Below, piece by piece: positions 55,876 to 63,394 of a stretch of 64,000 nucleotides of DNA (its first letter is position 1; the number at the start of each line of letters is the position of its first letter). Where the stretch lies: NCBI GenBank assembly GCA_002840735.1, contig PHBY01000004.1, positions 124,001 to 188,000 of the forward strand. Reading direction: 5' to 3'. Both the position numbers and the translations under genes were made by a program. The stretch is from Chloroflexi bacterium HGW-Chloroflexi-2. GTDB taxonomy: Bacteria; Chloroflexota; Anaerolineae; Anaerolineales; Anaerolineaceae. The notes below the pieces were generated by a model. The model saw only the letters and a program-made list of their open reading frames with translations, ran no database searches and was not told the origin of the DNA.

Positions 55876-56040
55876 ATGGCAGACTTTTCGTTTCTATCGA
55901 ATTTCGTTTGGGGTGTTTCTGCATTTGCAAATCAGCTTGAAGGTAGCAGGAATGAAAAATGAAAAATGTGAGAGCATCTAGGATCAAGAAGCACATCATC
56001 ACCAACAAATTCTTGGAAGAAATCCAAAGATAGTTTTCAT
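55876..56040 (+). pseudogene. Decayed N-terminal remnant of a GH1 beta-glucosidase
   Basis: The frame from ATG 55876 encodes MADFSFLSNFVWGVSAFANQ and continues LEGSRNEK before TGA at 55960-55962. The stretch from the Phe at residue 10 to the Ser at residue 24 matches the GH1 N-terminal signature (PROSITE PS00653 pattern) at all positions but one. In another frame just downstream KCESI-stop-DQEAH mirrors the GH1 SIWDxxAH motif, with Trp changed to a stop (TAG). Both a frameshift and a nonsense change are therefore present. Only the first ~50 codons remain in the 205-nt gap between treS and amylosucrase. Confidence 0.65.
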
Positions 56041-56077
56041 TGGTAAAAATAATTAATCGAGAACGACGGTTTAATTA

Positions 56078-58012
56078 ATGGACATTCAATATCAAGCACA
56101 GTTTACATATGAGCGTCTATTACCGAGGTTGCAAAATCGTTTTAAAGAATATGCAAAATCTCATCCTGAAGACTGGAACCAATTTGTACATAGGTTAGAT
56201 TTTTACTTTCCAACATTGTTCAGGAAATTATTTCCCCTTTATGGGGAAATTTATGACGCTATATATTTCATTGAAGAACTATTTTATGCATTGGCAGAGA
56301 GTTGGATCAATCGTCCAGGAGATTTAAAAAAGCTTGATAAAAAACGAGAAGCTAATCCCCAATGGTTCCAATCAGAAAATATGTTGGGTGCCGTCTGCTA
56401 TGTGGATCTATTTTCAGATGATCTAAAAGGTTTTTATCAAAAAATACCATACCTGTGTGAATTGGGAGTAACTTATCTGCACTTAATGCCATTATTTAAG
56501 ACACCTGAAGGTGAGAACGATGGGGGATATGCTATCAGCAGTTATCGGGAAGTTAATCCCAATATTGGCACAATGGATGAGCTGATTGATCTCGGAAGAG
56601 AATTACGAAAAAATGGTATCAGTTTGGTCCTGGATTTTGTTTTCAATCACACCTCAAATGAGCATGAATGGGCACTAAAAGCCCAGTCTGGCGATCCGAT
56701 TTATGAAAATTATTATTGGATTTACCCGGACCGTCGCATGCCTGATGCATATGAAGCTCAATTACGGGAGATCTTTCCAGATGAACATCCAGGAGCTTTC
56801 ACGTACTTTGAATCAATCGATAAATGGGTTTGGACAACATTCCACTCTTACCAATGGGATCTGAATTACCAGAATCCTGCTGTTTTTGTAGAAATGGCAA
56901 GGGAAATGTTGTTCCTGGCAAATGCAGGCGTTGAAATCTTAAGACTCGATGCAGTGGCTTTTATCTGGAAGCGAATGGGAACGAATTGCGAGAACCTTCC
57001 AGAAGCACACCTATTGATTCAGGCGTTTAATTTAATTGCCCGAATTGCTGCCCCTTCACTCTTATTTAAGTCAGAAGCGATTGTTCACCCGGACGATGTG
57101 ATCAAATACATATCACCAGAAAAATGCCAGATTTCTTACAATCCACTTTTGATGGCTTTGTTATGGGAAAGCCTGGCAACACGTGAGGTGCGTTTGCTCA
57201 AACACTCAATGCAAAAACGCCTTGCATTACCCGATCAATGCGCCTGGGTAAATTATGTACGCTGTCATGATGATATTGGTTGGACATTCTCGGATGATGA
57301 TGCAGCTGAATTATGGATAAATGGCTTTGATCACCGCCAATTTTTGAATGAGTTTTATCGTGGAAGATTTCCAGGAAGTTTTGCACGCGGCCTCCCATTT
57401 CAGGAGAACCCAAAAACGGGAGATAGTCGCATTTCCGGGACCTGTGCATCATTGGCAGGTTTAGAGAAAGCAATTGCTATTGAAACAGGTAAAGAAGTTG
57501 ACCTTGCTATTAAAAGAATTGTTCTGATTCATGGAATCATCATGACAATCGGTGGAATACCTTTAATTTATTTAGGAGATGAGCTGGGGACTTTGAATGA
57601 CTATCATTATCTGGAAGACAAATCCAAAGCACATGACAGCCGTTGGGTTCATCGTCCAAAGTTTGATAGCAAAAAATCTGATAATCGGACCAAAAAGAAT
57701 ACAATTGAAGGAAAAATTTATAAAGATTTCTTAAGGTTGATTCAAATTCGAAAAAACAATTCTGTTTTCAGAAATTTAAATACAGAAATTCTAGATATTG
57801 ATAATCCCCATGTATTTGGATACATCCGAAAGAATAACTCTGATTATATTATCGCGCTGGCGAATTTCTCTGAGAAGCCTCAAGAAGTTGTTACGGAATT
57901 GATTCTTTCAAAAACAAACAAACAATTGGTGGACATTGAATCAGAACAGATCCTAAATCGAAAAATCATCCTCTTAGCGCCTTATGATCTAAGGTTCATT
58001 CGCGTGCAATGA
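56078..58012 (+). CDS. Amylosucrase-like GH13 glucosyltransferase
   Basis: 644 residues, the length of characterised amylosucrase (~636). An N-terminal helical domain (about 1-90) is followed by the GH13 barrel: GYAISSYREVNP, DFVFNHTSNEHEW, nucleophile Asp in EILRLDAVAFIWK, acid/base Glu in LLFKSEAIVHPDD and Asp in VRCHDDIGW. Amylosucrase uses sucrose to build alpha-1,4-glucan and releases fructose; sucrose hydrolase is a close alternative. No signal peptide, so it acts on imported or internal sucrose. It is separated from treS by the decayed GH1 remnant. Confidence 0.85.
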   Translation: MDIQYQAQFTYERLLPRLQNRFKEYAKSHPEDWNQFVHRLDFYFPTLFRKLFPLYGEIYDAIYFIEELFYALAESWINRPGDLKKLDKKREANPQWFQSENMLGAVCYVDLFSDDLKGFYQKIPYLCELGVTYLHLMPLFKTPEGENDGGYAISSYREVNPNIGTMDELIDLGRELRKNGISLVLDFVFNHTSNEHEWALKAQSGDPIYENYYWIYPDRRMPDAYEAQLREIFPDEHPGAFTYFESIDKWVWTTFHSYQWDLNYQNPAVFVEMAREMLFLANAGVEILRLDAVAFIWKRMGTNCENLPEAHLLIQAFNLIARIAAPSLLFKSEAIVHPDDVIKYISPEKCQISYNPLLMALLWESLATREVRLLKHSMQKRLALPDQCAWVNYVRCHDDIGWTFSDDDAAELWINGFDHRQFLNEFYRGRFPGSFARGLPFQENPKTGDSRISGTCASLAGLEKAIAIETGKEVDLAIKRIVLIHGIIMTIGGIPLIYLGDELGTLNDYHYLEDKSKAHDSRWVHRPKFDSKKSDNRTKKNTIEGKIYKDFLRLIQIRKNNSVFRNLNTEILDIDNPHVFGYIRKNNSDYIIALANFSEKPQEVVTELILSKTNKQLVDIESEQILNRKIILLAPYDLRFIRVQ

Positions 58013-58062
58013 AATACCAATTCATTTTCACAATACTCATTAGTTATTCGGAATAAATCTTT

Positions 58063-58314
58063 TTGATATCATATTATCTGGTTGTTAATGGTATTACTTT
58101 CGTTGTGTGGGGATATGATAAATTTCGCGCAAAATTACATCAGTGGCGAATTTCAGAGAATACCCTTTTTGCATTGATTATTTTGGGAGGGGGAATTGGT
58201 GCTTTGATAGGTATGACTGTTTTCAGACATAAGACCAGAAAATTAAGATTTAAGATAATCGCTGTGACCGGTGTTATTGTTCACACAATCTTATTCTTCT
58301 ATTTTCAAGGTTGA
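58063..58314 (+). CDS. DUF1294-family small membrane protein
   Basis: 83 residues. WGYDKFRAKLHQWRISENTL is typical of DUF1294 (YKFDKxxAxxxxxRIPE). Three hydrophobic segments at about 2-16, 35-50 and 65-80. The start is TTG and lacks a strong RBS, so the exact start is uncertain. Function unknown. Convergent with the rhomboid gene. Confidence 0.75.
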   Translation: MISYYLVVNGITFVVWGYDKFRAKLHQWRISENTLFALIILGGGIGALIGMTVFRHKTRKLRFKIIAVTGVIVHTILFFYFQG

Positions 58315-58347
58315 GATCCCAAAATAGATATTTCTTCCTGTACACTT

Positions 58348-59022
58348 TTACCAACGAACTATGGTATCCGCATATCGTTTTTTAGCGAATATTTTTGCCA
58401 GAATAACACCTGCAACAAAACCTCCGATGTGAGCCCAGAATGCTACCCCACCCACATCGGGTCCACCCATTGATATAACACCACTGAATAATTGAAGAAC
58501 GAACCATAACCCTAAAACGAAAGCTGCAGGAAGCATCGTCATTCGCAAGAAGAATCCAAGCGGAATAATGGTCAGCACTTTTGAGTTAGGATAAAGAACA
58601 AGATATGCTCCCAGTACTGATGCAATCGCACCACTTGCACCTACGGTTGGGATTTGCGATCCAGGATTTGTGAAAATGTGTGCCAGTGAGGCCACCAATC
58701 CTCCTGCTAAATAAAATAAAAAGAATCTTCCGTGCCCCATACTGTCTTCCACATTATCGCCAAATATCCATAAATAGAGCATGTTACCCCCCAAATGCGC
58801 CAGACCTGCATGCATGAACATGCTGGTGAAAACATCAGCTAAATCACCTAATCCGATCCCGTTTGAAAAACTTGCAGGTATGAGAGCAAACTGATAAACA
58901 ATTGCTTCCTGATTTGATCCTGCCAACCATTGAAACACAAAAACGATAATATTTGTTAATATCAATAAGTAGTTCACAAACGGAACACGGCGTGTTGGGA
59001 TCTGGTCTCGAATAGGGATCAT
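58348..59022 (-). CDS. Rhomboid-family intramembrane serine protease
   Basis: 224 residues with six or seven hydrophobic helices. The catalytic Ser lies in VGASGAIASVLG and the catalytic His in FWAHIGGFVAG, forming the rhomboid dyad. HLGGNMLYLWIFGDNVE is the conserved L1/TM2 segment. The N-terminus MIPIRDQIPTRRVP is usual for the bacterial subfamily. It cleaves membrane substrates, which are unknown here. Confidence 0.9.
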   Translation of the reverse strand: MIPIRDQIPTRRVPFVNYLLILTNIIVFVFQWLAGSNQEAIVYQFALIPASFSNGIGLGDLADVFTSMFMHAGLAHLGGNMLYLWIFGDNVEDSMGHGRFFLFYLAGGLVASLAHIFTNPGSQIPTVGASGAIASVLGAYLVLYPNSKVLTIIPLGFFLRMTMLPAAFVLGLWFVLQLFSGVISMGGPDVGGVAFWAHIGGFVAGVILAKIFAKKRYADTIVRW

Positions 59023-59273
59023 TGGTCAATTCCTTCTGAAATTATTATTTACAACAGCAAACAGCTTAGCTACCTCTTGGAGCGATGAATGACATCGATA
59101 ACCATATCGTATAAAATTTTTTCCAAGGAATAAATTAATTCACTCATTTCATTATGTTACATGAAATGTTGTCTTAAGTTAAATAAATGTATCAAATTTA
59201 TATAATGTTTTCAAAATGAAGAAATTTTTGTGATCATTATAATTATTCAAGGATATGGCACACGTAAAAAAAA

Positions 59274-59675
59274 TTAAGAGTCTGTGCCATTTGTTTCATT
59301 TATCTGACAATCTTTGCAAATACCAAATAAAACCAGGTGGTTGGTATAAACTTTGAATTGGTTATTGGTCTCAATTGAGTTAAAGAATTTTTCGATATCT
59401 TGATGTTCAATGGTCAAAACATTTCCACAACTTTGACAAACTAGATGGTGATGATACCCATCAGTTATCTTTTCATAAACGGATGCGCCGGTACCCATAT
59501 CCGAAACAGATACCTTTCTATTTTTTACTAAACGGTCCAGGGAACGGTAAACTGTGGATTGATTAACTGCAGGTAAGATTTTTCGAATTTCGTTGTAGAT
59601 TTGGAGCGAATTGAGATGAGCGTGTTCTTTTGATAACAACTCAAAAATGATTTGATCGACAGATGAATTTCGCAT
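59274..59675 (-). CDS. Fur-family metalloregulator
   Basis: About 133 residues from the ATG at 59675, with AAGGG 5 nt upstream. Winged-helix DNA-binding half, then [11 protein letters not shown] and GICKDCQIN: two CXXC pairs for structural zinc, as well as His residues for the sensory metal. It is divergent from a CbiM-CbiQ-CbiO nickel/cobalt transporter with TTGCAA boxes in between, which points to Nur-type nickel control; Zur or Fur roles cannot be excluded. A stem ATGGCACA/TGTGCCAT (59255-59262 and 59283-59290) spans its stop codon. Confidence 0.87.
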   Translation of the reverse strand: MRNSSVDQIIFELLSKEHAHLNSLQIYNEIRKILPAVNQSTVYRSLDRLVKNRKVSVSDMGTGASVYEKITDGYHHHLVCQSCGNVLTIEHQDIEKFFNSIETNNQFKVYTNHLVLFGICKDCQINETNGTDS

Positions 59676-59694
59676 GAGTCCCTTTAACAATGTA

Positions 59695-59732
59695 GTGCAA
59701 AAATTTGCAATTGCAAATAATTGTATTATAAT
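59695..59732 (+). promoter_or_regulatory. Divergent metal-regulated promoter with TTGCAA boxes
   Basis: GTGCAA (59695-59700), TTGCAA (59705-59710) and TTGCAA (59711-59716), followed by a -10 TATAAT (59727-59732). The palindromic TTGCAA hexamer is the half-box of the Streptomyces Nur operator (TTGCAA-N5-TTGCAA). Here the spacings are 4 and 0. The middle box also fits as the -35 (spacer 16). Confidence 0.6.
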
Positions 59733-59811
59733 ATATACTTATCACAATAATATTTTAGCATTATTCCAGGAGTTTCCATTGTCTCATTTGCCTTTCCTGT
59801 CTTCGAAATTG

Positions 59812-60741
59812 ATGCATATACCAGATGGATTTCTATCCGTGCTAGTGTCTGTCATTTTTTGGATAATATCTATTATGGTCATTATTAAGGCGTTACGAGA
59901 AACGAACCGTTTATTGTCCGAACGTCAGTTACCTTTGATGGGTGTGTTGGCAGCTGCAATTTTCGCCGGACAAATGCTGAATTTCACCGTGATTGGTGGT
60001 ACCTCGGGGCATCTTCTCGGGGCTGCGTTGGCAACTATTTTACTTGGTCCCTGGTCTGCCATCATTGTTATCACTTCTGTCGTTTCCATCCAGGCATTGG
60101 TTTTCCAGGATGGAGGATTGATTGTTTTAGGTGCAAACATTTTTAATATGGCAATTATTGGAGTCCTGGTCTCAAATAGTATTTTTTCACTTTCAAAGAA
60201 ATTATTTGGAAGTAAAAAATGGGGGATCATAGTTTCAGGTTTTCTGGCTGCATGGGGTTCAATTTTTATAGCTTCCTTATCCTGTGCCATTCAATTGGCA
60301 ATTTCGGGTACCTCACCAGCAAATATCGTGATTCCTGCCATGGCAGGAATTCATGCTTTGATTGGGATTGGTGAAGGGCTCATAACTGCAGGAGCTATTA
60401 TCTTTATATTAGCTGCTAGAAAAGATTTGCTGGAAGTAAATTTGACTAATTCAGCCAATAGTAAAGGAATTCTCATTGGGGGATCAATAATAGCAGTTGT
60501 TTTGGCAATTCTTTCACCACTCGCGTCTAGCCATCCAGATGGACTTGAGTGGGTTGCTGAAAAATCAGGGTTTCTTGGTTTTGCTAATGACGCTTTTTAT
60601 AATATTATTCCGGATTACACTTTTCCTGGTATCGATGATCCTTCTTTAGCCACGATTGTTGCGGGTATTCTCGGTGTGGTGATTGTATTTTCAGTAGTAG
60701 TTGGATTATCTCAACGCAAAAAACAAACAACAATTAATTAA
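59812..60741 (+). CDS. cbiM: CbiM-type metal ECF transporter substrate subunit, with PDGLE domain
   Basis: About 310 residues. It begins with MHIPDGFLS, the N-terminal motif whose Met-His chelates Ni2+ or Co2+ in CbiM/NikM, followed by about seven helices. The C-terminal part has [15 protein letters not shown], the PDGLE/CbiN-like module that is fused in NikM-type proteins. The start was put at the ATG at 59812 on this chemical argument. An in-frame TTG at 59779 has a better RBS (AGGAG, 6 nt) and would add 11 residues. The following genes supply the T and A subunits. Confidence 0.88.
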   Translation: MHIPDGFLSVLVSVIFWIISIMVIIKALRETNRLLSERQLPLMGVLAAAIFAGQMLNFTVIGGTSGHLLGAALATILLGPWSAIIVITSVVSIQALVFQDGGLIVLGANIFNMAIIGVLVSNSIFSLSKKLFGSKKWGIIVSGFLAAWGSIFIASLSCAIQLAISGTSPANIVIPAMAGIHALIGIGEGLITAGAIIFILAARKDLLEVNLTNSANSKGILIGGSIIAVVLAILSPLASSHPDGLEWVAEKSGFLGFANDAFYNIIPDYTFPGIDDPSLATIVAGILGVVIVFSVVVGLSQRKKQTTIN

Positions 60742-60758
60742 CAAACGCAAGAAATAAT

Positions 60759-61556
60759 TTGGAAAAAACTGAAACACCAACCAACAATAGTAAATTTCAT
60801 CAACTCAATCCTTTGGTGAAATTATTGTTTACCATTGTCTTCATCGTCTTCATCAACTTAACGCCAGCAAAAGCGTGGGGAGCTTATGCTCTTTTTTTCC
60901 TTTATTTAATAACAATTATTTCTTCAGCAGGTTTAAAGTTTTCTGATTTAGCTAAACGAACTTTAATTTCGCTTCCATTTATACTAGCAGCAATTCCTTT
61001 GATTTTTGCTGGTAATTCTCCTTACGAAGTTATCCCTATTTTTGGAAACGAGATTATGATCAGCGTGGAAGGCTGGCAGAAATTCCTGAGCATCACCATT
61101 AAGTCCATCTTATCAATTCTTGCAGCTCTCTTATTGGTTTCAACCTCCCGACCTACAGAAATATTTTTCGCATTGGAACGATTGAAAATTCCCTCTTTAT
61201 TTATTTCTATTATCAATTTGGCGTATCATTACTTATTTGTGATCCAGGATGAAGTTTTGTGTATGACACGTGCCAGGTCTAGCAGAAGTTCATCTGGACT
61301 TACAAAAAAGTCCGGTGGCGGTGGTTTGATGTGGCGAGCTATGATTACGGGCGGCATGGCCGGGAGTATTCTCATCAGATCGATAGAACGGAGTGATCGA
61401 GTCTATGCTGCGATGTTATCGCGTGGCTATAATGGTAAAACTATTCCATCAATACAAGATTCGAAAAATATCAATAGAAGTGAATACCCCACGATAATAA
61501 TTGGTGTTTTTCTGGTTCTTATCATCTGGATTTATTCTTTATTAATAGTGGGATGA
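60759..61556 (+). CDS. cbiQ: ECF transporter transmembrane (T) subunit, CbiQ-like
   Basis: 265 residues with five or six hydrophobic helices. The two coupling motifs are ARSSRSSSGL (about 170-179) and AMLSRGYNGK (about 228-237), the A-R-x / S-R-G-Y helices that touch the ATPase. The start is TTG with a weak RBS. It lies 17 nt after cbiM and 7 nt before the ATPase gene, so the three genes form one operon. Confidence 0.9.
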   Translation: MEKTETPTNNSKFHQLNPLVKLLFTIVFIVFINLTPAKAWGAYALFFLYLITIISSAGLKFSDLAKRTLISLPFILAAIPLIFAGNSPYEVIPIFGNEIMISVEGWQKFLSITIKSILSILAALLLVSTSRPTEIFFALERLKIPSLFISIINLAYHYLFVIQDEVLCMTRARSSRSSSGLTKKSGGGGLMWRAMITGGMAGSILIRSIERSDRVYAAMLSRGYNGKTIPSIQDSKNINRSEYPTIIIGVFLVLIIWIYSLLIVG

Positions 61557-61563
61557 GAAAAAA

Positions 61564-62259
61564 ATGATTGAAATTCAAAATTTGAACTTTACTTACCCCG
61601 ATGGAAGAAAAGCACTTGATGGGATACATCTAAGAATACAAGCAGGTGAAAGGGTTGGCTTGATTGGCCCAAATGGAGCTGGAAAATCCACCTTCCTTTA
61701 CCATCTGAATGGTGTTCTTTCGGGTGAAGGGGAAATTATTATTAACAACCTGGTTTTAGATAAGCGCAATATTCCTGCTATTCGTGCAATGGTTGGTTTG
61801 GTTTTTCAAAATCCTGATGACCAGCTATTTTCTTCTTCTGTGTATGAAGATGTGGCTTATGGACCTCTATATAAGGGTTTAAGCAAAAATGAGGTTAATG
61901 AGCATGTTTCACACGCATTAGAGTTGGTAGGGATGAGTGAATATATTCACCGAAATTCATATCATCTCAGTGTAGGAGAGAAAAAGCGAATTGCTATTGC
62001 CACTGTCCTATCAATGAATCCAGAAATCCTCGTTCTGGATGAACCAACAGCAGGTTTGGATCCGCGAGGTAGGCGTGAGATAATAGGATTATTATTAAAT
62101 TTACCTCAAACGTTGATTGTTGCGACCCACGATCTTGATCTTGTTGAAAAATTATTGAATCGGGTACTGATAATTTCCAGCGGTCAAATCGTAGTGGATG
62201 GGGAAGCAAAAACCATTCTTAAAAATAAAGATTTACTGGAAAAACATGGATTGTTTTAG
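61564..62259 (+). CDS. cbiO: ECF transporter ATPase, CbiO-like
   Basis: 231 residues. Walker A GPNGAGKST, Q-loop VFQNPDDQ, ABC signature LSVGEKKRIAIA, Walker B ILVLDEPTAGLD and the switch His in ATHDLDL. This is a single ATPase that likely acts as a homodimer, as in Cbi/Nik systems. It powers nickel or cobalt uptake with the two preceding subunits. Confidence 0.92.
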   Translation: MIEIQNLNFTYPDGRKALDGIHLRIQAGERVGLIGPNGAGKSTFLYHLNGVLSGEGEIIINNLVLDKRNIPAIRAMVGLVFQNPDDQLFSSSVYEDVAYGPLYKGLSKNEVNEHVSHALELVGMSEYIHRNSYHLSVGEKKRIAIATVLSMNPEILVLDEPTAGLDPRGRREIIGLLLNLPQTLIVATHDLDLVEKLLNRVLIISSGQIVVDGEAKTILKNKDLLEKHGLF

Positions 62260-62291
62260 CATCAATCGTTGGTCCACTGCCTGAAAATTTT

Positions 62292-62387
62292 TTATCCTTG
62301 ACTTTGAATCAGAGCGAAAAGAATCGATACAATCACACTACTTCCACCAATGGTAATTGCTATCAAGGTTGATATTCTTTGTCGCAT
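62292..62387 (-). CDS. 31-residue small membrane protein
   Basis: The reading frame encodes MRQRISTLIAITIGGSSVIV and a further hydrophobic segment ending SQG. A good RBS (AGGAG) lies 6 nt upstream. It would be a single transmembrane helix with a positively charged N-terminus. It follows the terminator of the epimerase gene on the same strand, so it would need its own promoter; a weak TTGATC / TATGAT pair lies upstream. No family was recognised. Confidence 0.5.
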   Translation of the reverse strand: MRQRISTLIAITIGGSSVIVSILFALIQSQG

Positions 62388-62463
62388 TTTTATCTCCTAC
62401 ACTAAGTCGAAGCGTTCTGAGTGAAAATCATAATTTTTTAATTTTGAGATCAATTTGCTTAAG

Positions 62464-62487
62464 AAAAAACCTGGACTTGCCAGGTTT
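62464..62487 (-). terminator. Rho-independent terminator after the IolO-like gene
   Basis: On the minus strand: AAACCTGG, 5-nt loop, CCAGGTTT, followed by T-rich sequence (complement of the A-run at 62464-62469). It lies 30 nt past the epimerase stop codon. Confidence 0.8.
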
Positions 62488-62516
62488 GAAATTCAGGAAA
62501 GAAAAAATTGATAAGA

Positions 62517-63326
62517 CTATTGTATTACTTTTTGCAGATGTAAGATGCAGTTCTGGGCTGCTGTATCCACATCGGGATAGGGGAGAAATTCTCCTGAGAT
62601 AAATCCAGTATATCCGGTGTCGCGTAAGGATGTGATGATCGCTCCAAAATCCAGATGACCTCCGCCAGGGTACCAACGATTTGAATCAGCTACATGGAAA
62701 TGAAAGATCCGCTTGCCGCATTTTTGAATACTTTCCTCAATCTGCGGTTCCTCAATATTCATGTGAAATGTATCCAATAACAGACCGAAATTGTCTGAAT
62801 TGACTTCCGAGATTAGATCCATACCCTGTGTAACGTTGTTGATTAATGAGGTTTCATAACGGTTGATGGGTTCAAGAGCCAGGCGCACATTATAATCTTT
62901 CGCTGCAGAAGTGCATTGTTGTAATGCTTCACGAAGCCAATCCATTGCCTGTGGATGACTGATACCAGGTTTTAAGATACCTCTTACCAGACCGATGATG
63001 ACGACAGCATGCAATTTTTCTGCGATGGGAATGTGACTTTGAATGCGTTGAATGGCAGCTTTACGAATGTCAGGATGCGGATCAGTAAAGGATAAACCTT
63101 CTTCACCCCAGGCCTGTCCAGTGCCAATGGCAGGAACTATCAGGTTATATTTATGCAGAATTATTTCTAATTCCATCATATCAACCAGTTTCGGATCCCG
63201 GATAGCAAGCTCTACTCCGTTGTAGCCATATCGAGCGATTTTTGCCAGATTAGCGTCCAATTCACCCGAATAGGTGGCTGCCTGAAATTTTGTTTGTTGT
63301 GTGGTATATACGATTGATAAATTCAT
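62517..63326 (-). CDS. Sugar epimerase/isomerase, AP-endonuclease-2 TIM barrel (IolO-like)
   Basis: 269 residues. Metal ligands Glu in LALEPINRYE, Asp in LLLDTFHMNIEE, His in HFHVADSNRW and Glu in ISGEFLP. The blocks VVIIGLVRG and HVADSNRWYPGGGHLDF are very like the 5-keto-L-gluconate epimerase IolO of Thermotoga inositol catabolism, as I remember that sequence. Other family members (tagatose 3-epimerase, hydroxypyruvate isomerase) remain possible. A zinc dehydrogenase gene lies 68 nt upstream, in line with the IolM-IolO pair. Confidence 0.75.
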   Translation of the reverse strand: MNLSIVYTTQQTKFQAATYSGELDANLAKIARYGYNGVELAIRDPKLVDMMELEIILHKYNLIVPAIGTGQAWGEEGLSFTDPHPDIRKAAIQRIQSHIPIAEKLHAVVIIGLVRGILKPGISHPQAMDWLREALQQCTSAAKDYNVRLALEPINRYETSLINNVTQGMDLISEVNSDNFGLLLDTFHMNIEEPQIEESIQKCGKRIFHFHVADSNRWYPGGGHLDFGAIITSLRDTGYTGFISGEFLPYPDVDTAAQNCILHLQKVIQ

Positions 63327-63340
63327 TTTTACTTTCTAGC

Positions 63341-63375
63341 CGGGTATCAACCACTTTGATTGTGGTTGATACCCG
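63341..63375 (-). terminator. Intercistronic hairpin between dehydrogenase and epimerase
   Basis: Perfect 14-nt arms CGGGTATCAACCAC (63341-63354) and GTGGTTGATACCCG (63362-63375), 7-nt loop. No T-tract. It resembles the hairpins after the binding-protein genes. Confidence 0.65.
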
Positions 63376-63394
63376 TTATTCTTGAGGGAGGATC

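Noticed and set aside
59255-59290. ATGGCACA/TGTGCCAT stem across the Fur-family stop codon as terminator
   Set aside because: The T-run lies in the loop instead of after the stem, so it is not a standard terminator.
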